A model generated the notes under the pieces. That model was not told where the DNA came from, did not search any database, and was given only the letters and a program-made list of their open reading frames with translations. A program made the position numbers and the translations under genes. Shown here in pieces: positions 1-5,196 of a stretch of DNA of 5,304 bases; the stretch's first letter is position 1; the number at the start of each line of letters is the position of its first letter. Location: positions 1-5,304 of the forward strand of contig JAUXFA010000109.1 in NCBI GenBank assembly GCA_030620285.1, read 5' to 3'. The stretch is from Piscirickettsiaceae bacterium. Lineage in GTDB: Bacteria > Pseudomonadota > Gammaproteobacteria > Nitrosococcales > Methylophagaceae.

Positions 1-1313
1 CCTTATCTATTGATATTCCTAAATTAACGATATCTGAAGCAGATATGAGGATCGCGATCAGTAAAGAACGTGAACTTAATTTATTGACCGTATTGAAGGT
101 GCCTGAAAATATTGAGAAATCAGAAATTGATACCAGCCAGCCATTAACGTTATCAATTAATGAAATCTTATTTATAGATAATAAAGTTCGTTTCTCAGAT
201 GATTCTTTGTTACTGCCTTTTATTACTCATATGTCTAAAGTAAATGGCAATATTTCACCAATTAATATTGGTTCCAAGCAGCCCTCGGTATCAGATATAG
301 CAATCAAAGGTCAGATCGATAAACATGGTGAGGCCTCTTTGAATGGCTCCTTAATTTTAGATGATCCAGCAGCATTAACCGAGCTTAAGTTGAATATGGA
401 CAATATTGCATTAAATAACTTATCACCTTATTCAGGTACTTTTTCAGGTTATAAACTTGCTGAAGGGAAATTAGATGTGAGTGTTGATTATAAAGTTGAC
501 AAGCAACAACTCGATTCTAAAAACACCATCCATATTAGGAACATAAAATTAGGTGAAATCGTCGATAAAGAGAAAGCGGGATCATTACCCATTGGATTAG
601 CCATTGCATTAATGGAAGACAATGATGGATTAATCGCTCTCGATTTGCCTGTTCATGGTGATATGAATGATCCTGAATTTGAGTACGGTCATTTAATTGG
701 GCAGGCGATTGGTAATCTCTTTACTAAAGTTCTTACTGCTCCATTTGCGTTATTGGCTGGCCTAATTGGAGGCGACGATTTGCAATTCGTGCAGTTTATT
801 CCTGGTAGTTATGGCATTTCTATGCAAGAGAAAGAAAAGCTTAATAAACTGGGTGAAGCATTGAGTAAACGTAAAGCCTTAACATTGGATATTCCTTTGT
901 GTTCATTACCTGAAAAAGACAGCCCCGCACTGAAGGAGCTTAGCTTAAAAATGACTATTAAGAATTCGGAGTTAGACCGAGTAGCGTATTTAGAGAAAAA
1001 TTATATTGAGTCTCATGGTCTTAAAGCGGCTGATGCTTTAAAGAAAAAACATACGATCAACACTAAAGACGGTGAAAATCTAGATTTAAAAGCATATCTA
1101 GTGGCGTTACATGATAGTGCGATCGGTAAAGTGGTTCTTGAAAATGATGCTGTTGTTAATTTAGCTAAACATCGATTTGAAGCGCTTAAAAACTATCTCA
1201 TAACTAATGGGAGTCTGAATGATAATCAAGTAAAACAAACCGATGCGGTAACGGCAACGTTAAAACAAGAAAAACTACGTTGTGAATTTAGTTTATCAAC
1301 AGGGCCGGCCTAA
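1..1313 (+). CDS. DUF748 domain-containing (AsmA-like) envelope protein, C-terminal part
   Basis: The reading frame is open from position 3 through the first ATG at 45 to the TAA at 1311-1313. The gene therefore starts upstream of the window, and the ATG at 45 is an internal Met. About 436 residues are visible. The part around 585-773 matches my memory of the DUF748 C-terminal core: LPIGLAIALMEDNDG, then LDLPVHGDMNDPEF, then a conserved amphipathic stretch with AIGNLFTKVLTAPFALL. After it, FIPGSYGISMQEKEKLNKL and a tail with RFEALKNYLITNG resemble the OmpA-like C-terminal half often seen in DUF748 proteins. Full members are usually around 1000 residues, so roughly the last 40 percent is present. 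DUF748 proteins are related to AsmA/TamB-type beta-rich envelope proteins anchored in the inner membrane. A role in envelope lipid or outer-membrane homeostasis is inference; no enzymatic activity is visible. Family assignment is firm, function is not. Confidence 0.88.
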   Translation, partial: LSIDIPKLTISEADMRIAISKERELNLLTVLKVPENIEKSEIDTSQPLTLSINEILFIDNKVRFSDDSLLLPFITHMSKVNGNISPINIGSKQPSVSDIAIKGQIDKHGEASLNGSLILDDPAALTELKLNMDNIALNNLSPYSGTFSGYKLAEGKLDVSVDYKVDKQQLDSKNTIHIRNIKLGEIVDKEKAGSLPIGLAIALMEDNDGLIALDLPVHGDMNDPEFEYGHLIGQAIGNLFTKVLTAPFALLAGLIGGDDLQFVQFIPGSYGISMQEKEKLNKLGEALSKRKALTLDIPLCSLPEKDSPALKELSLKMTIKNSELDRVAYLEKNYIESHGLKAADALKKKHTINTKDGENLDLKAYLVALHDSAIGKVVLENDAVVNLAKHRFEALKNYLITNGSLNDNQVKQTDAVTATLKQEKLRCEFSLSTGPA

Positions 1314-1321
1314 ATGGGTGA

Positions 1322-1338
1322 AAAGTGCTACTCACTTT
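1322..1338. terminator. weak hairpin between convergent genes, possible bidirectional terminator
   Basis: AAAGTG (1322-1327) and CACTTT (1333-1338) form a 6-bp stem with a 5-nt loop. It sits 9 bp after the DUF748 stop and overlaps the stop codon of the convergent minus-strand gene. Downstream on the plus strand is TTTATTTC; on the minus strand the stem ends in four T. The stem is short and GC-poor, so termination strength is doubtful, but the position between two convergent gene ends is what a shared terminator would have. Confidence 0.35.
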
Positions 1339-1603
1339 ATTTCTTACGTAGCGTCATTATTTCATCGTCATTTAGTAATTTGGGACTTGAAGTTCGACGG
1401 TCGTGCTGACGACGATCGTTCGTTCTGAGTTGAACCTCAGCATCCTTATCCAATTTCCGTAACGTCCTAACATCCTCGTGAGTGACAGCTTTTGGTTTAC
1501 CCTTTCGACGAGATGAGCTACGTCGTTCAGAAATTCGGTGAGGTAAGCCATCCTGCTGTTCATCATTCATTTCAAAACCCACTTTACTCTTTTTAGTGCT
1601 CAA
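1337..1603 (-). CDS. small basic protein with duplicated Arg-Arg motif, function unknown
   Basis: This encodes 88 residues from a TTG start at 1603, preceded by GAG six bases upstream. An internal ATG at 1570 would give 77 residues and cannot be excluded. I do not recognise the family. There is no signal peptide or membrane segment, so it is probably cytoplasmic, and it is rich in Arg, Lys and Asp. It contains two ungapped copies of one motif, 37 residues apart: SERRSSSRR...PK...VRTLRK (residues 25-50) and NDRRQHDRR...PK...IMTLRK (62-87). Arg27/28 and 32/33 match Arg64/65 and 69/70. Pro37-Lys38 match Pro74-Lys75, and TLRK matches TLRK. The RRxxxRR spacing could suit binding of nucleic acid or another polyanion, but that is inference. 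It starts 18 bp after the stop of the putative lipoprotein gene, so the two are probably co-transcribed. That the repeat survived while the copies diverged supports a real protein. Confidence 0.7.
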   Translation of the reverse strand: MSTKKSKVGFEMNDEQQDGLPHRISERRSSSRRKGKPKAVTHEDVRTLRKLDKDAEVQLRTNDRRQHDRRTSSPKLLNDDEIMTLRKK

Positions 1604-1621
1604 TCACTACTCTAAGAATTT

Positions 1622-1993
1622 TCAGCTTTGGAAAGCCTTTTCCCTTTCTAATATCAAGACAAATCCTAGAGCTTGTGCCTTATCAATATCCTTTTTAGAA
1701 ATTTCAAAAACATTTATATTACCTGTCGGTGTTCCACAGAGCTGAATATGCATAAGTCCATCATTAGATTTGTATGCTTTATGAACCTGAATATCACGTT
1801 CCGTTAATTCAAGCTGCATCTTTTCAGGTGTGAGTCCCAAATCCTTTTCTTGGCATTGTATTGAACCATCCATTTTATAGACGGAAACAAGCTGTATCTC
1901 ATTATTGCAGGCAGTAACAAAAATTATCATTAATGTAGCAAAAACCACAGTTTTCAATATGTTTGCTGATAATCTAAACTCAATCTTTGCCAT
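1622..1993 (-). CDS. small putative lipoprotein, function unknown
   Basis: This encodes 123 residues from the ATG at 1993. That start has a good ribosome binding site (GAGGA, 8 bases upstream). An in-frame TTG at 2014 would add seven residues but would place this ribosome binding site inside the gene. The N-terminus has Lys3 and Arg7, a hydrophobic stretch (about 12-27, NILKTVVFATLMIIFV) and a lipobox V-T-A-C ending at Cys29. It therefore looks like a signal peptidase II substrate. Asn at +2 instead of Asp would favour outer-membrane sorting under the enterobacterial Lol rule. The mature part is about 95 residues, with two more cysteines (Cys47, in SIQCQ, and Cys86, in QLCGTPTG) that could form a disulphide in the periplasm. 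I do not recognise a family. It is the promoter-proximal gene of a probable two-gene unit with the small basic protein gene. Confidence 0.72.
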   Translation of the reverse strand: MAKIEFRLSANILKTVVFATLMIIFVTACNNEIQLVSVYKMDGSIQCQEKDLGLTPEKMQLELTERDIQVHKAYKSNDGLMHIQLCGTPTGNINVFEISKKDIDKAQALGFVLILEREKAFQS

Positions 1994-2086
1994 ATTTAAC
2001 GTCCTCACTTTCAAACAGGAAAGATATGATAGTACTATGTGGTTTAATCCAAGTATACAAACTTAATATCGCGACTAGGACTTGAT
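1994..2086. promoter_or_regulatory. divergent intergenic region with promoters for both sides and a small palindrome
   Basis: These 93 bp lie between the starts of the minus-strand lipoprotein gene and the plus-strand membrane protein gene, so both promoters should lie here. The region is AT-rich. It contains a perfect 10-bp palindrome, ATAGTACTAT (2029-2038), and several -10-like hexamers (TATGAT on plus, TATCAT on minus). On the minus strand TTGTAT followed 17 bp later by TAGTAC, or TTGGAT followed 17 bp later by TCATAT, are possible promoters. None is strong enough to name with confidence. The ribosome binding sites for both genes are at the edges: GAGGA for the minus gene and AGGA for the plus gene. 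Confidence 0.35.
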
Positions 2087-2482
2087 ATGACTCTTGCTGA
2101 ACTAATCACACTCTCAACAGATATTCACACCCAACTTTATGAGCATTGGTTTATCTTTATCAGTCTTCACTTGGCTTTGTTAGGCGGTTTGTTTGCATTC
2201 GATATTGAAGTAAAAACAAGTTTTAAATGGGGCTTCTTATTATTTTATGGGCTTTTTGCAGGCATCAATTTGTTAATAAGTATTAACCTAGTGAACCAAA
2301 TAGATATGATTCTCCTTGATATACAAGCCCTTGACGCTCAAGAGGTAGTCAATAGTCATTTGGGAGCCTATCTATTACGAAATGACTTAGGGTACAGCAA
2401 GCCTGTTTTAGTTGTTTCCCACATAATAATGGGGCTTATGGTACTTGCAGGGATATTCATTCCAAGTAAAAGTCATAAATAA
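2087..2482 (+). CDS. small integral membrane protein, function unknown
   Basis: This encodes 131 residues from an ATG preceded by AGGA six bases upstream. Three probable transmembrane helices are visible: about residues 21-38 (WFIFISLHLALLGGLFAF), 48-69 (WGFLLFYGLFAGINLL and following) and 106-125 (PVLVVSHIIMGLMVLAGIF). A polar loop of about 35 residues with several Asp and Gln lies between helices 2 and 3. The C-terminus is short and basic (SKSHK), which by the positive-inside rule suggests a cytoplasmic C-terminus. No catalytic motif or known family is recognisable. It is followed 48 bp later by the YpfJ-like metallopeptidase gene on the same strand, so it may be the first gene of a plus-strand unit, though the spacing is loose enough for a separate promoter. 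Confidence 0.75.
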   Translation: MTLAELITLSTDIHTQLYEHWFIFISLHLALLGGLFAFDIEVKTSFKWGFLLFYGLFAGINLLISINLVNQIDMILLDIQALDAQEVVNSHLGAYLLRNDLGYSKPVLVVSHIIMGLMVLAGIFIPSKSHK

Positions 2483-2530
2483 AATATGAGCTTGTCTAAA
2501 ATAGAATAAAAACTTAGAAGGAAAAGTATT

Positions 2531-3445
2531 ATGCGTTGGCGCGGAAAACGTAAAAGTAGCAATGTTGAAGATCGACGCAATGTTCGTGTCTCTGGGCTTG
2601 GCAGCACGGCCGGTAGTAGTGGGATGTTACGTCTGCTGCCTATGGCATTTAAGATCCTCGGCTTCAAAGGTACAGCTATACTGATTGTATGCGTAGGTGC
2701 TTACGGTTTGTTCTCTGGAAACCTTACCAACATGTTAGCTGGCATTGGCCTCCAACAAAGTACCTCAACTAGTGTCTCCACTGAACCTCTTAGAGAATCT
2801 GCAAAGGAAAAAGAGCTTGTTGACTTCGTTTCAGTTATCTTGGCCGATACCGAGGAGACTTGGACAACCTTGTTTCAAGAAAATGGACAACGCTATCAGG
2901 AACCACGACTTATATTGTTTCGAGGTGCTGTAAAATCTGCTTGCGGAATGGCTCAATCAGCAATGGGGCCATTCTATTGTCCTAGTGATCAACAGGTCTA
3001 CATTGATTTGGATTTTTTTGACCAATTAAAAAATCGTTTCAACGCTCCAGGGGACTTTGCTCAAGCTTATGTTATTGCTCATGAAGTTGGTCACCATATT
3101 CAGAATCTAATTGGTATATCCGAAAAAGTGCATGTAGCCAGTAGTAAACTAAGTAAAGTAGAAGCCAACAAGCTCTCTGTTCGACAAGAACTACAAGCTG
3201 ACTGTTTTGCAGGTGTATGGGCTAATCATGCGAATAACACCCGACAACTCTTAGAAGCAGGTGATATTGAAGAAGGTCTAACTGCCGCTAGTGCTATTGG
3301 TGATGATACTTTACAAAAACAATCGCAAGGGTATATAAGCCCAGATTCATTTACGCATGGCAGTTCAATTCAGCGGGTGAAATGGTTCAAGATAGGTTTG
3401 AAAAGCGGTGATGTTGATAGCTGTAATACCTTCATAGTGCATTAG
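2531..3445 (+). CDS. ypfJ: YpfJ-family neutral zinc metallopeptidase, membrane-anchored
   Basis: This encodes 304 residues, close to the usual length of the family (Pfam Zn_peptidase, PF04228; E. coli YpfJ is just under 290). The start at 2531 has AAGGA eight bases upstream. The N-terminus begins MRWRGKRKSSNVEDRR, the basic leader common in the family. A single hydrophobic segment follows at about 46-64 (KGTAILIVCVGAYGLFSG), then a Ser/Thr-rich linker and the catalytic domain. The zinc site is HEVGHH at 184-189 (ligands His184 and His188, catalytic Glu185); Glu220 in QELQADC is the likely third ligand. The family's late signature FTHGSSIQRVKWF is present at 274-286. Cys138, Cys150, Cys225 and Cys298 are at typical positions. 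The domain is probably outside the inner membrane; substrates of this family are poorly known. All key residues are intact, so it should be active. The next gene, 40 bp downstream, encodes an exported charged protein. Confidence 0.93.
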   Translation: MRWRGKRKSSNVEDRRNVRVSGLGSTAGSSGMLRLLPMAFKILGFKGTAILIVCVGAYGLFSGNLTNMLAGIGLQQSTSTSVSTEPLRESAKEKELVDFVSVILADTEETWTTLFQENGQRYQEPRLILFRGAVKSACGMAQSAMGPFYCPSDQQVYIDLDFFDQLKNRFNAPGDFAQAYVIAHEVGHHIQNLIGISEKVHVASSKLSKVEANKLSVRQELQADCFAGVWANHANNTRQLLEAGDIEEGLTAASAIGDDTLQKQSQGYISPDSFTHGSSIQRVKWFKIGLKSGDVDSCNTFIVH

Positions 3446-3485
3446 TGATAATCTAGTTAAAGTTTTTATTTCTGGAGATACTTAA

Positions 3486-3854
3486 ATGAAAAACTTACTC
3501 CTTTCTATATTGATTTCATCTTTCTTTATAGTCACCTCCGCATTTGCCGGTAACTCCAAATGGACTGACAACGGAAGCTCCTCTTTCGATCAAAGCGAAT
3601 TTCAACTAGCGGATGCTAAAGACAAACAAAAAAAGAACAAGGATAAAAACAAAAAAGCTAAGAAAGAAAAAGACGATCTCGACGACGATACCGGTGAAGA
3701 CAGCGACAAACCTAAAGGCTTAGAAAAACAAACAGCTAAAAAAGCAGAACAAGAACAAAAAGAACTCGATAAAGGCTCAGAGCAAAGCCAAGAATCACGT
3801 ACTGAACATAGCAAAAAATGGTGGCAGTTCTGGGACGATGAAAGTGAAGAGTAG
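3486..3854 (+). CDS. exported Lys/Asp/Glu-rich low-complexity protein with Trp-rich tail
   Basis: This encodes 122 residues from an ATG with GGAG eight bases upstream. Residues 1-21 form a clear Sec signal peptide (Lys2, hydrophobic core LLLSILISSFFIV, cleavage site SAFA before Gly22). The mature protein of about 101 residues has no cysteine and looks disordered. A polar start is followed by a Lys-rich block (45-62), an acidic block (63-74, DDLDDDTGEDSD), a mixed Lys/Glu/Gln segment that may form a helix (about 78-110), and a C-terminus with KKWWQFWDDE around 110-119. The WWQFW cluster could insert in a membrane surface or bind a partner; this is inference. I do not recognise a family. The gene follows the zinc metallopeptidase by 40 bp on the same strand, so it could be co-transcribed and might be its partner or substrate, without direct evidence. 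Confidence 0.78.
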   Translation: MKNLLLSILISSFFIVTSAFAGNSKWTDNGSSSFDQSEFQLADAKDKQKKNKDKNKKAKKEKDDLDDDTGEDSDKPKGLEKQTAKKAEQEQKELDKGSEQSQESRTEHSKKWWQFWDDESEE

Positions 3855-3932
3855 TTTTTTGATCCTTTAGGTTTGTATTAGTGTCGAGTTAATCTAACAA
3901 ATTTAAATTTACAACCTGACAGACTACTTAGT

Positions 3933-3934
3933 GC
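3933..3934. repeat. probable target site duplication, left copy (GC)
   Basis: GC directly precedes the TGTGG end of the left inverted repeat and matches the GC after the right end. Two bases match by chance often, so the support comes mainly from the known 2-bp duplication of IS30 and the family's TGT ends. Confidence 0.6.
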
Positions 3935-3961
3935 TGTGGATTCAACCGGTCGATGCAACAC
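3935..3961 (+). repeat. IS30-family left terminal inverted repeat (27 bp)
   Basis: It begins TGTGGATTCAACCGG and ends GATGCAACAC. It is the exact reverse complement of 5137-5163 without a mismatch; identity stops at the next inner base (G here, A in the other end). Confidence 0.95.
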
Positions 3962-3969
3962 GTTAAAAT
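3941..3969 (+). promoter_or_regulatory. possible transposase promoter overlapping the left repeat
   Basis: TAAAAT at 3964-3969 matches five of six positions of the -10 consensus. Seventeen bases upstream, TTCAAC (3941-3946) inside the left inverted repeat is a weak -35 (three of six). The position 26 bp before the transposase start fits, and IS promoters often lie partly in the left end. This is by eye only. Confidence 0.35.
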
Positions 3970-3995
3970 TTACGTAAGTAAAAGGAGTGTTGCAA

Positions 3996-5156
3996 ATGAA
4001 ACAAAGACCACGGATTTATTACACAGAAAGGCAGAAATCCCTGATGTGGGATCGTTGGAAAAAAGGTTACTCTCTCCATCAGATCGCCCAGCTATTTGAT
4101 CGACATCATCCATCAATACATCGCATCTTGTCAGAGACAGGAGGAATACGTCCGACTCAACGAAGGCGTTCAAAATTGGCACTTACGTTAACAGAACGGG
4201 AAGAACTATCTCGGGCATTGGTTATAGGTAATTCAATCCGTTCGGTTGCCACCTCACTTGGACGTTCTCCATCCACTATTAGCCGTGAGATAAAGCGAAA
4301 TGGTGGTCGGAATAAGTATCGTGCTAATCAAGCAGAACAGGCCGCTTGGGTTCGAGCACATCGCCCAAAAATCTGTAAATTGGTAGAAAACCTATCATTA
4401 GCACGTATCGTGGCAAGCAAACTCAAGCTAGAGTGGTCACCCGTACAAATTTCTGGGTGGCTCAAGCGTATTCATCCAGCGAACAAGAACGACCACGTGT
4501 CACATGAAACTATCTACCGTAGCCTTTACATTCAGGCTCGTGGCGCTTTGAAGAAAGAGTTATTACAGCATTTGAGGCGCACTCGAAGTATGCGTCGTTC
4601 ACGCCATCACACACAGAAAACGAATAATCACGGCAGAATAAATGGCACGGTATCAATAAGCGAAAGACCGAAATCAGTTGAAGATCGTGAGGTTGCAGGT
4701 CACTGGGAAGGTGATTTGATTTCAGGCTCAAACAATAGCCACATCGCAACATTGGTTGAACGTCATTCACGTTATGTAATGCTGGCCAGACTTGAGGGAA
4801 AAGATACCAAAACCGTTATCAATGCGCTGATTAAACAGGCTAATAAGTTGCCGCGAAGGCTCTATAAATCTTTAACGTGGGATAGAGGTAAAGAGATGGC
4901 GGCCCACAAACGGTTTACGTTAGCCACTAATATCAATGTGTACTTCTGTGATCCTCAGAGTCCCTGGCAACGTGGTTCTAATGAAAATATGAATGGACTA
5001 TTAAGACAATACTTTCCTAAGGGAACAGACTTGTCACGATACTCACAAGCGAAACTTAATGCCGTTGCTAGACGCCTTAATGAGCGGCCTAGAAAGATAC
5101 TAAACTTTGAAACACCAGTAGAACGATTTAACATATGTGTTGCATCGACCGGTTGA
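3996..5156 (+). CDS. IS30-family transposase
   Basis: This encodes 386 residues, the usual IS30 transposase length. I chose the ATG at 3996 because AAAGGAG ends eight bases before it. An in-frame GTG at 3987 overlaps that ribosome binding site. The N-terminus carries helix-turn-helix segments: RWKKGYSLHQIAQLFDRH at about 20-37, then SIRSVATSLGRSPSTISREI at about 80-99, the IS30 signature that binds the inverted repeats. The catalytic DDE domain follows: Asp240 in HWEGDLI, Asp296 in TWDRGKE and Glu330 in RGSNENMNG. The D-33-E spacing between the last two is typical of the family. The segment HVSHETIYRSLY near 167-178 is also characteristic. The enzyme cuts and joins the element ends during transposition, probably through a circular intermediate with joined ends, as known for IS30. 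No frameshift or premature stop is seen. The last codons and the stop lie inside the right inverted repeat. Confidence 0.95.
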   Translation: MKQRPRIYYTERQKSLMWDRWKKGYSLHQIAQLFDRHHPSIHRILSETGGIRPTQRRRSKLALTLTEREELSRALVIGNSIRSVATSLGRSPSTISREIKRNGGRNKYRANQAEQAAWVRAHRPKICKLVENLSLARIVASKLKLEWSPVQISGWLKRIHPANKNDHVSHETIYRSLYIQARGALKKELLQHLRRTRSMRRSRHHTQKTNNHGRINGTVSISERPKSVEDREVAGHWEGDLISGSNNSHIATLVERHSRYVMLARLEGKDTKTVINALIKQANKLPRRLYKSLTWDRGKEMAAHKRFTLATNINVYFCDPQSPWQRGSNENMNGLLRQYFPKGTDLSRYSQAKLNAVARRLNERPRKILNFETPVERFNICVASTG

Positions 5157-5163
5157 ATCCACA
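5137..5163 (-). repeat. IS30-family right terminal inverted repeat (27 bp)
   Basis: It is the exact reverse complement of 3935-3961. It overlaps the last codons and the stop codon of the transposase gene (stop at 5154-5156), so its sequence is constrained both as protein code and as transposase binding site. Confidence 0.95.
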
Positions 5164-5165
5164 GC
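5164..5165. repeat. probable target site duplication, right copy (GC)
   Basis: GC directly follows the outer CCACA end of the right inverted repeat and matches the two bases before the left end. Comparing three bases per side (TGC against GCC) fails, so only the 2-bp reading works. Confidence 0.6.
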
Positions 5166-5169
5166 CAAA

Positions 5170-5196
5170 AGCGGTCATTGGTCGCTATGCTTTTTT
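5170..5196. terminator. hairpin with T tract at the glsB-like gene end, probable (bi)directional terminator
   Basis: On the plus strand AGCGGTC and GGTCGCT (5170-5186) pair around a 3-nt ATT loop, with two G-U pairs, followed four bases later by six T (5191-5196). An A run (5167-5170) precedes it. On the minus strand the same hairpin has two mismatches but ends in TTTTGG, so it may also stop the GlsB-like transcript. It overlaps that gene's stop codon and last codons. Before the insertion it would have been about 80 bp after the exported-protein gene on the plus strand; now it can end transposase read-through. Confidence 0.45.

Larger units (their letters stand above)
3935..5163 (+). mobile_element. 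complete IS30-family insertion sequence, 1229 bp
   Basis: The element is bounded by perfect 27-bp inverted repeats at 3935-3961 and 5137-5163, starting TGTGGATTCAACCGGTC. The TGTnGATTCAA start is typical of IS30-family ends. The flanking dinucleotide is GC on both sides (3933-3934 and 5164-5165), which fits the 2-bp target duplication of IS30. Because GC is its own reverse complement, it also makes the repeats look 29 bp long. The element holds one intact transposase gene that fills nearly its whole length and whose 3' end lies within the right repeat. The length agrees with the roughly 1.2 kb of IS30. Perfect ends, an uninterrupted gene and a matching flank suggest a recent and probably still mobile copy. 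It inserted between two convergent genes and seems to break neither. Confidence 0.93.

Noticed and set aside
45..1313. Complete 422-residue gene starting at the ATG at 45
   Set aside because: The frame is open upstream to the window edge with protein-like sequence, no ribosome binding site precedes this ATG, and DUF748 proteins are much longer. It is an internal Met.
1372..1566. 64-residue minus-strand open frame
   Set aside because: Overlaps the duplicated-motif protein gene in another frame and has no recognisable feature of its own.
1337..1603. PilZ-type cyclic-di-GMP binding motif in the RRxxxRR segments
   Set aside because: An RxxxR motif is present, but the following beta-barrel and the D/NxSxxG motif of PilZ domains are absent.
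1994..2014. TTG start at 2014 for the lipoprotein
   Set aside because: The strong GAGGA before the ATG at 1993 would be inside the gene, and the extra seven residues are not needed for a good signal peptide.
2473..2667. 64-residue minus-strand open frame over the start of the metallopeptidase gene
   Set aside because: It is antisense to a clear gene and has a low-complexity Leu/Arg/Ser composition.
3602..3814. Ser/Phe/Leu-rich minus-strand open frame
   Set aside because: It is the antisense shadow of the Lys-rich exported protein: AAA/AAG and GAA codons read as Phe, Leu and Ser on the other strand.
3899..3910. 12-bp palindrome AAATTTAAATTT before the insertion sequence
   Set aside because: Simple A/T sequence in an AT-rich intergenic stretch; no promoter or repeat partner supports a function.
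3987..3995. GTG start for the transposase, three codons earlier
   Set aside because: This GTG overlaps the AAAGGAG ribosome binding site, which is ideally spaced for the ATG at 3996.
4510..4770. 86-residue minus-strand open frame inside the insertion sequence
   Set aside because: Antisense to the DDE transposase, with no ribosome binding site or domain that I can see.
3933..5165. Inverted repeats of 29 bp
   Set aside because: The outer two bases are GC, which is self-complementary; family ends start with TGT, so GC is better read as the target duplication.
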